Below, piece after piece: positions 24,680 through 33,049 of a stretch of DNA of 34,651 bases. Every line of letters begins with the position of its first letter. Position 1 is the stretch's first letter. Under the pieces are notes generated by a model. That model did not search any database, was not told the origin of the DNA, and worked only from the letters and a program-made list of their open reading frames with translations. Source of the DNA: DATAFF01 sp036257595. GTDB lineage: Bacteria > Pseudomonadota > Alphaproteobacteria > Rhizobiales > Aestuariivirgaceae. Both the position numbers and the translations under genes were made by a program. The stretch is from positions 1 to 34,651 of the forward strand of contig DATAFF010000050.1 of assembly GCA_036257595.1 (NCBI GenBank), read 5' to 3'.

Positions 24680-25285
24680 ATGAATCGGCGTCAGTTCTTC
24701 GTCGCTGCGTCGGCAGCGCTAGTTTCGGGCAGCGCACCGGCATTGGCCAGAAGCGGCGGTCGCGACGACTACGACTTCAATTTCGGGTCGGTGTTCACGC
24801 CGCGACGGCAGGCGAGCCGCTATCGCGGCAAGGACGTGATCAGCTTCAGGACCAGGGAAGCACCGGGCACGGTCATCATCAACACCCGCGAGCGGCGGCT
24901 CTATTACGTGCTGCCGAGCGGCAAGGCCATTCGCTATGGCGTCGGAGTCGGACGACAGGGATTCGAGTGGTCGGGAGTGGCGCAGATCGGCTTCATGAGA
25001 AGCTGGCCGGAATGGCACCCGCCCAAGGAGATGATCGTGCGGGAGCTGCGGCAATATGGCCGGCGGCTCCCCGACGTGATGCCGGGAGGACCGCAGAATC
25101 CGCTGGGGGCGCGGGCGCTCTATCTCTATCAGGGCAAGAAGGACACGCTCTACCGCATTCACGGAACCAATGCGCCGCAGACCATCGGTCAGGCGATGTC
25201 CTCGGGCTGCATCCGGATGCTCAACGAGGAGGTCATCGATCTCCATGACCGGGTGCGCATCGGCACCAAGGTGATCGTGATCTAG
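24680..25285 (+). CDS. L,D-transpeptidase (YkuD family)
   Basis: The ATG at 24680 gives 201 residues with a leader MNRRQFFVAASAALVSGSAPA that resembles a twin-arginine signal. The YkuD domain carries the catalytic H161 in IHGTNAPQTIG and C177 in SSGCIRM. These enzymes make 3-3 crosslinks in peptidoglycan or attach proteins to it in the periplasm, and the fold resists most beta-lactams. The segment TVIINTRERRLYYVLPSGKAIRYGVGVG is typical of the family in Hyphomicrobiales, which carry many paralogues. GAGGAGAG lies somewhat far upstream (about ten bases). Copy 4 of the repeat begins just after the stop. Confidence 0.9.
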   Translation: MNRRQFFVAASAALVSGSAPALARSGGRDDYDFNFGSVFTPRRQASRYRGKDVISFRTREAPGTVIINTRERRLYYVLPSGKAIRYGVGVGRQGFEWSGVAQIGFMRSWPEWHPPKEMIVRELRQYGRRLPDVMPGGPQNPLGARALYLYQGKKDTLYRIHGTNAPQTIGQAMSSGCIRMLNEEVIDLHDRVRIGTKVIVI

Positions 25286-25286
25286 T

Positions 25287-25361
25287 CTAGGCAGTCGGCA
25301 GTCGGCATTAGGCAGTATGCGGAGCACTTCCCGACTGCCTACTGCCTATCTGCCGACTGGC
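25287..25361. repeat. Dispersed GGCAGTA hairpin repeat, copy 4
   Basis: The left arm is TAGGCAGTCGGCAGTCGGCA, the core (minus strand) GGGAAGTGCTCCGCAT, and the right arm ACTGCCTACTGCCTATC with TGCCGACTGG. It lies between the L,D-transpeptidase stop and a convergent methyltransferase whose last codons and TAA stop (25308) lie inside it. The core is in the opposite orientation to copies 3, 5 and 6. Confidence 0.85.
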
Positions 25362-26207
25362 TTTGATTCGCAGGCCGCCGATGGCGCTCGCGGCGAACAG
25401 TTCGGCCATGACGGCATAGAAATCCTCAAGCCCGGCGGCGAGGTCGACGCCCAGCATCGCCTCCTTGTGCGGGCGGGCGGCGCGGAAGGCTTGCAGCCGG
25501 CTCGCGGTGAAGTCACGCCATAGGGCGGTGAGGTCCTCGCATTTGTCGATGGTAAAGCCGGCCGCGGCGAGATCGCTCGCATAGCGGTCGCGATCGGGCA
25601 CATAGGGGCACATGACCTTGGTGGCGAGCGCCGCCGCCTCGGCGGACGACAATTGGCGCAGCCCGACGAAATCCTCGATATAAAGCGACCCGCCCGGTGC
25701 GAGACTCGAGTCGATGACCGAGAACAGCCGACTGCGGTCGGGGATGTGAAGGAAGCAGAGGAACGACAGGGCATGGTCGAAAGGCGCGCCGGGCGGCGGA
25801 CCATCGAGAATGTTGGCGCAGAGATGGTGGACCCTGGGCCCAAGCCCGGTACGGGCGGTGAGGGTCATCGCCAAGGCGTTGAGGTCGGACTGCAGCTCGA
25901 GGGCGGTGACCTCGGCGCCGGTCGTGGCGGCGACCCAGCGGGCCGGACCGCCGACGCCCGAGCCGATCTCGACGACCTTCTGGCCGGGCCCGATGCGGCA
26001 GTCGGCGATGGCGTGGTCGACGGCAGCGGTGCCGCAATAATGCATGTGATCGAAGGGACTAAGATCCTGCACGGTGAGCGGCTGATCGGGAGCAAAGCCC
26101 GCCGCCTCGAGCTCCTTGAGGACCCGCTCGACGCGATCATAGAGCCGCATCGACTTCATCGATCTGATGGAGGCGTCCATGGTTCCGACCGCTACATCAA
26201 GCTTCAT
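25308..26207 (-). CDS. SAM-dependent methyltransferase with repeat-encoded C-terminus
   Basis: The 299-residue protein has a class I methyltransferase fold: motif I VVEIGSGVGGPARWVA, LELQSDLNALAMTL, FDHALSFLCFLHIPDRSRLF and APGGSLYIEDFVGL. A DLSPFDHMHYCGTAAVDHAI N-terminal segment is typical of small-molecule (sterol or quinone-type) methyltransferases. The last 14 or so residues (RQIGSRQSGSAPHTA) are translated from the dispersed repeat, so the native end has been replaced. ATGs at 26180, 26159 and 26150 are alternative starts; the last (MRLYDRVER) best fits the start of related proteins. No ribosome binding site is clear. Confidence 0.8.
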   Translation of the reverse strand: MKLDVAVGTMDASIRSMKSMRLYDRVERVLKELEAAGFAPDQPLTVQDLSPFDHMHYCGTAAVDHAIADCRIGPGQKVVEIGSGVGGPARWVAATTGAEVTALELQSDLNALAMTLTARTGLGPRVHHLCANILDGPPPGAPFDHALSFLCFLHIPDRSRLFSVIDSSLAPGGSLYIEDFVGLRQLSSAEAAALATKVMCPYVPDRDRYASDLAAAGFTIDKCEDLTALWRDFTASRLQAFRAARPHKEAMLGVDLAAGLEDFYAVMAELFAASAIGGLRIKASRQIGSRQSGSAPHTA

Positions 26208-26284
26208 TATCGCTGCAATCAGACGCTGATGGTAGTGGGAACAGGGTTGCCGACTGGCGGATTGCGTTGTCCGAGGAAGGCGCC

Positions 26285-26482
26285 ATGATGAGCACCGATC
26301 TTCCCCATTTTCTCGTCATGGTGGCGCTGGTGGCGGTCGCCATCGTGCTGCTGCTCGGGCTGTGGAACATGATGCGCGGCGGCAGCGCGAACCGGTCGCA
26401 GACGCTGATGCGATGGCGGGTGATCCTGCAGTTCATCGCCATCATCCTGATCATGGGGACGCTGTGGATGGTGGGACGGTAG
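26285..26482 (+). CDS. Twin transmembrane protein (65 aa)
   Basis: AGGAAGG lies a few bases before two consecutive ATGs (26285 and 26288). The 65-residue product has two transmembrane helices (FLVMVALVAVAIVLLLGLW and VILQFIAIILIMGTLWMV) joined by a positively charged loop NMMRGGSANRSQTLMRWR. This arrangement is the conserved twin transmembrane protein of Hyphomicrobiales, whose relatives lie near cobalamin genes or stand alone. Its role is unknown. Its TAG is directly followed by repeat copy 5. Confidence 0.85.
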   Translation: MMSTDLPHFLVMVALVAVAIVLLLGLWNMMRGGSANRSQTLMRWRVILQFIAIILIMGTLWMVGR

Positions 26483-26547
26483 GGGTAGGCAGTAGGCAGT
26501 AGGGAAGAGCACTGCTCCCTGCCTATTGCCTAATGCCTACTGCCTAA
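26483..26547. repeat. Dispersed GGCAGTA hairpin repeat, copy 5
   Basis: The left arm TAGGCAGTAGGCAGTAGGG, the core GGGAAGAGCACTGCTCCC (itself nearly palindromic) and the right arm TGCCTATTGCCTAATGCC with TACTGCCTAA. It starts directly after the TAG of the twin transmembrane gene and ends about 60 bases before the YkvA gene. Confidence 0.9.
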
Positions 26548-26609
26548 CACTTGCGACAGCCCCCCGCATCTTCCATATCTCGGTGATTGCGGCGTCAAAG
26601 GATGGAAAG

Positions 26610-26999
26610 ATGAGCGATTTCTCCGTCGAGAGGGCTGTCATGCCAGGGACCATGGCCAGCAACGAGCGGATTGTCCGGCGCAGCTTCTGGCAGAAAGTGG
26701 CGCGCACCTTCTCTTATCTGCCATTCGCCAGCAACCTGCTGGCGGCCTGGTATTGCGCCTTCGATCCCGGCACGCCGCTCAAGGTCAGGGGCATCCTGCT
26801 GGCGGCGCTGGCCTATTTCGTCATCCCGCTGGACATCGTTCCCGATTTGATCCTGGGGCTCGGCTTCACCGACGACATGACGGTGCTGATCACCGCGGTC
26901 AGCCTGATCCAGCGGCATATGAAGCCGGAGCATTACGACAAGGCACGCGAAACCATCGCGCGGCTCCAGGCCGGCACCTTCACGGCGCCGAGCCAATAA
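26610..26999 (+). CDS. YkvA family (DUF1232) membrane protein
   Basis: The ATG at 26610 gives 129 residues; the longer open frame starts in the repeat and is not native. The core FDPGTPLKVRGILLAALAYFVIPLDIVPDLILGLGFTDDMTVL is the signature of DUF1232/YkvA, a small membrane family with a conserved aspartate-rich turn (PLDIVPD, FTDD). A charged C-terminal helix follows. Function is unknown. GGATGGAAAG before the start gives only a weak ribosome binding site. It lies just upstream of dapF on the same strand. Confidence 0.88.
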   Translation: MSDFSVERAVMPGTMASNERIVRRSFWQKVARTFSYLPFASNLLAAWYCAFDPGTPLKVRGILLAALAYFVIPLDIVPDLILGLGFTDDMTVLITAVSLIQRHMKPEHYDKARETIARLQAGTFTAPSQ

Positions 27000-27052
27000 C
27001 CCTAGCGTCGGCGGACTGGCAATCGGGACGGTTTTGCCCCTATATGCCGCTC

Positions 27053-27919
27053 ATGACCCCGCTCGCAGGCATGCCGTTCTGGAAGATGAACGGGCTTGGC
27101 AATGATTTCGTGGTGCTTGACGGCCGCGAAGCACCGCTCGACGTGACGCGCGATCAGGTGCGACGGATCGCCGACCGTCGCGCGGGGATCGGCTGCGACC
27201 AGCTCATCGTCATGTCACCCTCGCAGGCCGCCGATATCCGCATGCGGATCTGGAACCGCGATGGCGACGAGGTGGAGAGCTGCGGCAATGCCTCGCGCTG
27301 CGTTGCCGACCTCATCCTTGGCGAAAGCCGCAAAGCGGCGATGACGATCGAGACGCTGGGCGGGCTGTTGCGCTGCAGCCGCGACGGCAGCGGCATGATC
27401 ACCATCGATATGGGAACCCCCCGTTTCCGCTGGGACGAGATCCCGCTCAAGGAGGCTTTCGACGACACCAGGGCGATCGCGCTTCAGGTCGGGCCGGCCG
27501 ATCGGCCGATCCTCGATGCGCCGTCGGTGATCAATGTCGGCAATCCGCATTGCCTGTTCTTCGTCGACGACCTCGACAGCGTCGATCTCGCAGCGGTCGG
27601 GCCGACGCTCGAGCACCATCCGCTGTTTCCCGAGCGGGCGAATATCTCGCTCGTCAGGGTGATCTCCCCCGATCACATCGCGCTCAAGGTGTGGGAGCGC
27701 GGCGCCGGCCTGACACGGGCCTGCGGCACCGCCGCCTGCGCCGCGGCGGTTGCGGCGGCACGCAAGGGGCTGACCGGGCGGCAGGTGACGGCGACGTTGC
27801 CGGGCGGCGATCTCGCCATCGACTGGCGGACGGACGACGATCACATCTTGATGCGCGGGCCGGTCGCCTATGAATGGCAGGGCGTGGTGCCGGAGCTCGC
27901 AGCCGAGCCGGAGCGATGA
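27053..27919 (+). CDS. dapF: Diaminopimelate epimerase
   Basis: The 288-residue enzyme interconverts LL- and meso-diaminopimelate in lysine and peptidoglycan synthesis. Its two catalytic cysteines are C77 in ESCGNASRC and C224 in TRACGTAAC. FWKMNGLGNDFVVLD and INVGNPHCLFFV are further signatures. I chose the ATG at 27053 (MTPLAGMPFWKMNG) because it matches the usual length; an ATG at 27044 is in frame. No good ribosome binding site precedes either. The stop overlaps the mtaB start (ATGA), beginning a tightly coupled four-gene run. Confidence 0.95.
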   Translation: MTPLAGMPFWKMNGLGNDFVVLDGREAPLDVTRDQVRRIADRRAGIGCDQLIVMSPSQAADIRMRIWNRDGDEVESCGNASRCVADLILGESRKAAMTIETLGGLLRCSRDGSGMITIDMGTPRFRWDEIPLKEAFDDTRAIALQVGPADRPILDAPSVINVGNPHCLFFVDDLDSVDLAAVGPTLEHHPLFPERANISLVRVISPDHIALKVWERGAGLTRACGTAACAAAVAAARKGLTGRQVTATLPGGDLAIDWRTDDDHILMRGPVAYEWQGVVPELAAEPER

Positions 27920-29169
27920 CCGGTTTCGAGGTGGTGAATTTCGGCTGCCGGCTCAATGCTCATGAGGCCGAGACGATCAAGGCGTTGGGCGAGGCCGAGG
28001 GGCTCGCCAACACGCTGGTGTTCAACACCTGCGCGGTGACGGCGGAGGCCGAGCGCCAGGCGCGCCAGGCGATCCGCAAGGCCCGTCGTGCCAACCCGCA
28101 CGCGCGGATCGTCGTCACCGGCTGCGCGGCGCAGATCGACCCGCAAGCCTTTGCCGGTCTGGCGGAGGTTGATCTGGTGATCGGCAATGCCGAGAAATCG
28201 GCGGCGGAGACCTGGCGAAAGCTCAAACTCGGGCTGCTCGACGAGGCGAGTATCCTGGTCGACGACATCATGTCGGTGCGGGAGACCGCGCTGCATCTGA
28301 TCGATGGCTTTGGCGTGCGGGCGCGGGCCTTCGTGCAGATCCAGAATGGCTGCGATCACCGCTGCACCTTCTGCATCATCCCCTATGGCCGCGGGCCGTC
28401 GCGGTCGGTCGCCGCCGGCATGGTGGTGGAGCAGATCCGACGGCTGGTCGCGGGCGGTGTCGGGGAGGTGGTGCTGACCGGCGTCGACATCACCGCATGG
28501 GGCGACGATCTGCCGGGACGGCCGCGGCTCGGCGATCTCGTTCGGCGGATCCTGAAGCTGGTGCCGACGCTCGAGCGGCTCAGGCTGTCGTCGATCGATT
28601 CGATCGAGGTCGATCAAAGCCTCCTCGCGGCAATCGCCGAGGAGCCGCGGCTGATGCCGCATCTCCATCTGTCGCTGCAGGCGGGCGATGATCTGATCCT
28701 CAAGCGAATGAAGCGGCGGCACCGCCGGGCGGACGCCATTCGGCTGTGCGAAGAGCTGCGGCGGCGGCGGCCCGACATCGCCTTCGGCGCCGACCTGATC
28801 GCCGGCTTCCCGACCGAAAGCGACGAGCATTTCGAGAGCGGCCTGAGCCTCATCGCCGAATGCGGCCTCACCTTCCTCCATGTCTTTCCCTATTCGGCAC
28901 GACCGGGGACGCCGGCGGCGCGGATGCCGCAGCTGCCGGCGCCGGTGATCAAGGAGCGGGCGGCACGGCTCAGGGCGGCGGGAGCGCAGGCCCTGCAGGG
29001 CTTCCTTGCCGGCGAAGTCGGCCGGCGCCGGTCGGTGTTGGTCGAGAGCGCGGGCTTCGGGCGCACCGAGCATGCGGTGGGGGTGCGACTTGCCGATGGC
29101 GCAGTGCCGCCGGGCCGAATCATCGACAGCATGATCACCGGCCGGGCCGGGGCCGAGCTCCAGGCATGA
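27916..29169 (+). CDS. mtaB: tRNA t6A37 methylthiotransferase
   Basis: The 417-residue radical-SAM enzyme attaches a methylthio group to threonylcarbamoyladenosine at position 37 of tRNAs. The N-terminal iron-sulfur cysteines are C11 (NFGCRLN), C39 (FNTCAVT) and C70 (VTGCAAQ). The radical-SAM cluster CDHRCTFC uses C146, C150 and C153. GVDITAWGDD and LHLSLQAGDDLILKRMKRRH are family landmarks, and a C-terminal TRAM-like segment follows. It overlaps dapF and ftsY by ATGA at either end. Confidence 0.95.
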   Translation: MTGFEVVNFGCRLNAHEAETIKALGEAEGLANTLVFNTCAVTAEAERQARQAIRKARRANPHARIVVTGCAAQIDPQAFAGLAEVDLVIGNAEKSAAETWRKLKLGLLDEASILVDDIMSVRETALHLIDGFGVRARAFVQIQNGCDHRCTFCIIPYGRGPSRSVAAGMVVEQIRRLVAGGVGEVVLTGVDITAWGDDLPGRPRLGDLVRRILKLVPTLERLRLSSIDSIEVDQSLLAAIAEEPRLMPHLHLSLQAGDDLILKRMKRRHRRADAIRLCEELRRRRPDIAFGADLIAGFPTESDEHFESGLSLIAECGLTFLHVFPYSARPGTPAARMPQLPAPVIKERAARLRAAGAQALQGFLAGEVGRRRSVLVESAGFGRTEHAVGVRLADGAVPPGRIIDSMITGRAGAELQA

Positions 29170-30314
29170 CCTCCGGCGGAACCGGCGGCGGCGGGTTGCT
29201 CCGCCGGCTGTTCGTGCGGCTGACCGGCGCGCCGGCCGCCGAGCCGGCGCCTGAAGCGGTGCAGCCGGCGCCGGGGCAGCAGCCGCAACCGCAACCGCAA
29301 CCGATTGCACCCGAGCCGCCGAAGCCCGAGCCGATTCCGCCGGAGCCCACACCGGCGCCGGCACCGCCCCTCCCGCCGCAACTGGCACAGACGGGGTGGT
29401 TCGAGCGACTGTCGAGCGGGCTCACCAAGTCGTCGCGCCAGCTCAGCATCAGCCTGACCGAGCTCTTCACCCATCGCCGGCTCGATCAGTCGATGCTCGA
29501 CGAGCTCGAGGAGGTGCTGATCCGCGCCGATCTCGGGGTGGACCTCTCGGGGCGGATCGCGGCGGCAATCGGCCAGGGCCGGTTCCAGAAGGAGATTGCG
29601 CCGGAGGAGGTGCGGCGGGTGCTGGCGGCCGAGATCACCAAGGTGCTGAAGCCGGTCGAGGTGCCGCTCACCTTCGGCAGCGAGCGGCCCCATGTGATCC
29701 TGGTGGTGGGGGTGAACGGGTCGGGCAAGACCACCACCATCGGCAAGCTCGGGGCGATCGCGGTCCGCGAGGGGTTCAAGGTGATGCTGGCGGCCGGCGA
29801 CACGTTCCGGGCGGCAGCAATCGAGCAGCTGCAGATCTGGGGCGAGCGCATCGGGGCGCCGGTGCTCGCGCGGGCGACCGGCGCGGACGCGGCGGGGCTC
29901 GCCTTCGATGCGCTGAAGGCGGCGCAGGCGGAGGGTAGCGACATTTTGTTCATCGACACGGCGGGCCGGCTGCAAAATAAGCGCGACCTGATGGCCGAGC
30001 TCGAAAAGATCGTCCGGGTGATCCGCAAGAATGACGCATCAGCGCCGCATGCGGTGCTGCTGGTGCTCGACGCCACGACCGGACAGAATGCGCTGATGCA
30101 GACCGAGGTTTTCGCCAAGTCGGCAGGGGTGACCGGCCTTGTCATGACCAAGCTGGACGGCACCGCCAAGGGCGGAATCCTGGCGGCCATCGCCGAGCGG
30201 TTCCGGCTGCCGGTGCATGCGATCGGCATTGGCGAGGGGGTGGACGACCTCCAGCCGTTCGATGCCGAGGCCTTCGCGCGGGCGATCGCCGGCCTGCCGG
30301 GAGCGGCGCGATGA
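29166..30314 (+). CDS. ftsY: Signal recognition particle receptor FtsY
   Basis: The 382-residue GTPase docks SRP-ribosome complexes at the membrane. It has an N-terminal low-complexity region (residues about 25-70) of repeated proline, glutamine and glutamate, then an N domain with LSSGLTKSSRQLSISLTELF. The G domain has GVNGSGKTTTIGKLG (G1), DTFRAAAIEQL, DTAGRLQNKRDLMAEL (G3), TKLDGTAKGG (G4) and GIGEGVDDLQPFDAEAF. A short acidic or proline-rich N-terminus is typical of alphaproteobacterial FtsY. It is coupled by ATGA to mtaB upstream and ispZ downstream. Confidence 0.96.
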   Translation: MTSGGTGGGGLLRRLFVRLTGAPAAEPAPEAVQPAPGQQPQPQPQPIAPEPPKPEPIPPEPTPAPAPPLPPQLAQTGWFERLSSGLTKSSRQLSISLTELFTHRRLDQSMLDELEEVLIRADLGVDLSGRIAAAIGQGRFQKEIAPEEVRRVLAAEITKVLKPVEVPLTFGSERPHVILVVGVNGSGKTTTIGKLGAIAVREGFKVMLAAGDTFRAAAIEQLQIWGERIGAPVLARATGADAAGLAFDALKAAQAEGSDILFIDTAGRLQNKRDLMAELEKIVRVIRKNDASAPHAVLLVLDATTGQNALMQTEVFAKSAGVTGLVMTKLDGTAKGGILAAIAERFRLPVHAIGIGEGVDDLQPFDAEAFARAIAGLPGAAR

Positions 30315-30937
30315 ACGCTCAGGCCGAGACGGTGAAGCTTAGCCCGGCGGTCAAGATGGTGATCGAGATCGGGCCGCTGGTGGCGTTTTTCCTGGCCAAT
30401 GCGCGGGGCGGAATCTTCGTCGGCACGGCGGTCTACATGGTGGTGGCCGCGATCGCGCTCGGCGCCAATTGGTGGCTGACCCGGAAGGTGGCGCTGCTGC
30501 CGATCGTGACGCTCGGGTTCGTCCTGGTGTTCGGGGTGCTGACGCTGGCGCTGCGCGACGACATCTTCATCAAGATGAAGGTGACGATCATCAACCTGCT
30601 GTTCGGGCTGACCATTCTCGGCGGGCTCCTGTTCGGCCGGCCGCTGCTCAAGCTGGCGCTGGGCGGCACCATCGATCTCGACGCGGAGGGCTGGCGCAAG
30701 CTGTCGCTGCGCTGGGGGCTGTTCTTCCTCGCGCTGGCGGCGCTCAACGAGATCGTCTGGCGGAATGTCGCGACTGACGCTTGGGTCAATTTCAAGGTGT
30801 TCGGCATTCTGCCGCTGACCGTCGGCTTTGCCGTGCTGCAGGCACCGCTGATGCAGCGCCATATGCGGCCGGAAACCTCCGATGATGAAGCGGTCGTGAC
30901 CGAAAGTGGACAGCAGTTGAACCGCCCCGGCGAGTGA
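30311..30937 (+). CDS. ispZ: Inner membrane septation protein A (YciB/IspZ)
   Basis: The 208-residue protein has five to six transmembrane helices and family signatures EIGPLVAFFLANARGGIFVGTAVYMV and WRKLSLRWGLFFLALAALNEIVWRN. YciB/IspZ proteins influence cell division and envelope growth; the exact activity is unsettled. The start overlaps the ftsY stop (ATGA). This is the conserved last gene of the block. A charged C-terminal tail (about 25 residues) extends beyond the membrane domain. Confidence 0.92.
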   Translation: MNAQAETVKLSPAVKMVIEIGPLVAFFLANARGGIFVGTAVYMVVAAIALGANWWLTRKVALLPIVTLGFVLVFGVLTLALRDDIFIKMKVTIINLLFGLTILGGLLFGRPLLKLALGGTIDLDAEGWRKLSLRWGLFFLALAALNEIVWRNVATDAWVNFKVFGILPLTVGFAVLQAPLMQRHMRPETSDDEAVVTESGQQLNRPGE

Positions 30938-31085
30938 TTGCGACAGCCGTCCGTGCTATGAATGGGCGAGCGTCAGGGGCCTCCCGGCCCAGGTCAGTAT
31001 TTAGCGAAAATTGACGGCCCTTGCAATCAGCGGTGGTGGCGCTTACTTGTCATCACCTGGGTTTCGTTCCTGGTGGGTGGGGACA

Positions 31086-31610
31086 ATGACGGATATCGAT
31101 GGCGGGGGCCAAACCGACTCTTTGATGCAGCTCCTGAAGCGGGCCAACCAGCATGCTGCGAGCGTCTTTGCCGAGGCGACGGCGCGCAGCGGGTTGACCA
31201 TGCGTCAGTTCACCGTGCTGCGGGCGGTCGATGAGAATGACGGGATCAGCCAGACGAGCCTGGCGGTGCTCACCAGCATCGACCGCTCGACGCTGGCCGA
31301 GCTGGTGGCGCGGCTGATCGATCAGGGCTATCTGCAGCGGCGGCGGACCAAGGATGACGGGCGGACCAATGCGCTCAGGATGTCGCCGGCCGGGCGACGC
31401 GCCCTCAAAGCGGCTGAGCCGGGCGCCCGCGAGGTCGACCAGGCGCTGATGGCGGAGGTGCCGATGCGCTATCGGCGGGCGCTGCTGGAGGGCCTGAGGG
31501 CGCTGGCGGCCCATTCCTCCGGCCGGGCGGAGGTAGTGCCGGAGATCACCGCGGCCGCGCCGCGGCTGCGATCTGAGGCAAGACCACGGACGCGAGCTGC
31601 TCGGGGCTGA
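31086..31610 (+). CDS. MarR family transcriptional regulator
   Basis: The ATG at 31086 gives 174 residues; the open frame extends to 31011. The winged-helix core covers SGLTMRQFTVLRAVDENDGIS, SLAVLTSIDRSTLAELVARLIDQGYLQRRR, the wing KDDGRTNALRMSPAGRRALK and a C-terminal dimerisation helix. MarR proteins repress or activate genes for efflux, aromatics or stress in response to small ligands. No obvious partner gene is adjacent. The basic C-terminal tail (RSEARPRTRAARG) is antisense to the end of ccmG, overlapping it by 65 bases. Confidence 0.9.
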   Translation: MTDIDGGGQTDSLMQLLKRANQHAASVFAEATARSGLTMRQFTVLRAVDENDGISQTSLAVLTSIDRSTLAELVARLIDQGYLQRRRTKDDGRTNALRMSPAGRRALKAAEPGAREVDQALMAEVPMRYRRALLEGLRALAAHSSGRAEVVPEITAAAPRLRSEARPRTRAARG

Positions 31611-32106
31611 TCGGGCCGATCTGCTTGAAGCGGATAGTGCCTTTGTCGTCGATGACGAAGCTTTCGGGCACGCCATAGACCCCCCAATCGACGGCGGTGC
31701 GGCCGGCGACATCGGCGCCGACCGCGGAATAGGGATTGCCGAGGCTGCCGAGGAAGCGGCGGGCGTTCTCGGGGTCGTCCTTGTAGTTGATGCCGACGAG
31801 GCGGATGCCGGCGCGGGCGAGCGCCATGAGCTGCGGGTGCTCGTCGCGGCAGGGGGCGCACCAGGAGGCGAAGACATTGACGACGGTCACCCCCTTGCCC
31901 CTGAGGTCGGCGGCGCCGAGACCGGGCAGGGGCCTGCCGTCGCTGCCCGCAAGCCCGCCGACCGGCGGCAGGGTGAAGGCCGGCACGTCCTTGCCGATCA
32001 GCACCGAGGGAATGGTCGAGGGCGGGCGACCATAGAGCCCGATCAGGAACAGCCCCGCCAGGGCGGCGAACAGGGCGACGGGCAAAAGACGCAGGGTCCG
32101 GCTCAT
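31546..32106 (-). CDS. ccmG: Cytochrome c biogenesis thiol:disulfide oxidoreductase (CcmG/DsbE)
   Basis: The 186-residue periplasmic thioredoxin-fold protein has an N-terminal membrane anchor (RLLPVALFAALAGLFLIGLYG), the FTLPPVGG strand, active site SWCAPCRDEHP and the cis-proline region YGVPESFVIDDKG. It keeps apocytochrome CXXCH cysteines reduced for haem attachment. The ATG at 32106 overlaps the ccmD stop (ATGA). Its end overlaps the convergent MarR gene. Confidence 0.95.
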   Translation of the reverse strand: MSRTLRLLPVALFAALAGLFLIGLYGRPPSTIPSVLIGKDVPAFTLPPVGGLAGSDGRPLPGLGAADLRGKGVTVVNVFASWCAPCRDEHPQLMALARAGIRLVGINYKDDPENARRFLGSLGNPYSAVGADVAGRTAVDWGVYGVPESFVIDDKGTIRFKQIGPISPEQLASVVLPQIAAAARPR

Positions 32107-32279
32107 GGCGCCTCGGCGACGGCACGGCGGCGCGGCGCGCCTTGCGCTTCGAGCTGCTGCAGCGCCCGGGAGAGGGTGCGGCTGCGGTGCCGCAGCCACA
32201 GGACGAGGCCAAGCAGGACGAGCAGCGACAGGCCGTAGGCGGCGAAGACGAAGCCGAGATGGGGGGCCGCCAGGTCCAT
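32103..32279 (-). CDS. ccmD: Haem exporter protein CcmD
   Basis: The 58-residue protein has one transmembrane helix (HLGFVFAAYGLSLLVLLGLVLWL) and a basic helix RHRSRTLSRALQQLEAQ, the normal CcmD pattern. CcmD stabilises the CcmABC-CcmE haem-loading complex in the membrane. It lies ten bases after ccmC and overlaps ccmG. Its small size and location between ccmC and ccmG support the call. Confidence 0.88.
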   Translation of the reverse strand: MDLAAPHLGFVFAAYGLSLLVLLGLVLWLRHRSRTLSRALQQLEAQGAPRRRAVAEAP

Positions 32280-32289
32280 GGAGCGTCCG

Positions 32290-33018
32290 TCACACCTCAT
32301 CGGCGCGGGCGAGCTCCATCTGGCGCAGCCGGCGCGCCATGATCTCGGCCCGAATGGCGGTGAGATGCAGCGTGACGAAGAGCGCGAGATAGGCCGCGCC
32401 CATCACCAGGAGCGGCGTCAGAATCGCCGGATGAAGGGTGGGGCCGCCGATGCGGAGCACGCTTGCCGGCTGGTGCAGGGTGTTCCACCAATCGACGGAG
32501 AATTTGATGATCGGCAGGTTGATGCAGCCGACCAGCGCGACGATCGCCGCGATGCGGGCGGCGCGGCCGGGATCGTCGATCGCATGCCAGATGGCGATGT
32601 AGCCGAGATAGAGCAGGAACAGGACGAACATCGAGGTGAGGCGGGCGTCCCACACCCACCAGGTGCCCCACATCGGCTTGCCCCAGAGCGAGCCGGTGGC
32701 CAGCGCCAGGAAGGTGAAGCAGGCGCCGATCGGTGCCGCCGCCTTGGCGGCGAGGTCCGCGAGGGGATGGCGGAAGATGATGGCGACGGCGCTCGCGATC
32801 GCCATGTCGAGATAGGCGAGAAGCGCCATCCAGGCGGCGGGGACATGAACGAACATGATCCGCACGGTCTCGCCCTGCTGGTAATCCTGGGGTGCGACAA
32901 CAAGGCTCAGATAGAGGCCGATGGCGAACAGGATCACGGTGACCGCCCAGGCCCAGGGCTCGACCAGGTCGACGAGCCTGAGAAAGCGACGGGGATTGGC
33001 GAATTGCTGCATGGGCAT
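32290..33018 (-). CDS. ccmC: Haem ABC transporter permease CcmC
   Basis: The 242-residue, six-helix membrane protein carries the haem-handling tryptophan-rich motif WGTWWVWDARLTS and the periplasmic histidines of the family (FVHVPAAWM, LHQPASVLRIGGPTLHPAIL). It presents haem to CcmE. ATGs at 33018 and 33012 are in frame; the second (MQQFANPRRFLRL) is a plausible native start because the first lies inside a sequence shared with the palindrome near 17520. It is third in the ccmABCDG order. Confidence 0.95.
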   Translation of the reverse strand: MPMQQFANPRRFLRLVDLVEPWAWAVTVILFAIGLYLSLVVAPQDYQQGETVRIMFVHVPAAWMALLAYLDMAIASAVAIIFRHPLADLAAKAAAPIGACFTFLALATGSLWGKPMWGTWWVWDARLTSMFVLFLLYLGYIAIWHAIDDPGRAARIAAIVALVGCINLPIIKFSVDWWNTLHQPASVLRIGGPTLHPAILTPLLVMGAAYLALFVTLHLTAIRAEIMARRLRQMELARADEV

Positions 33019-33049
33019 GCTCTAGCCGGTGTGACAGGGTCGGCGCAAC

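Noticed and set aside
27044..27052. ATG at 27044 as the dapF start
   Set aside because: Kept as an alternative; the ATG at 27053 better matches the usual N-terminus, though neither has a clear ribosome binding site.
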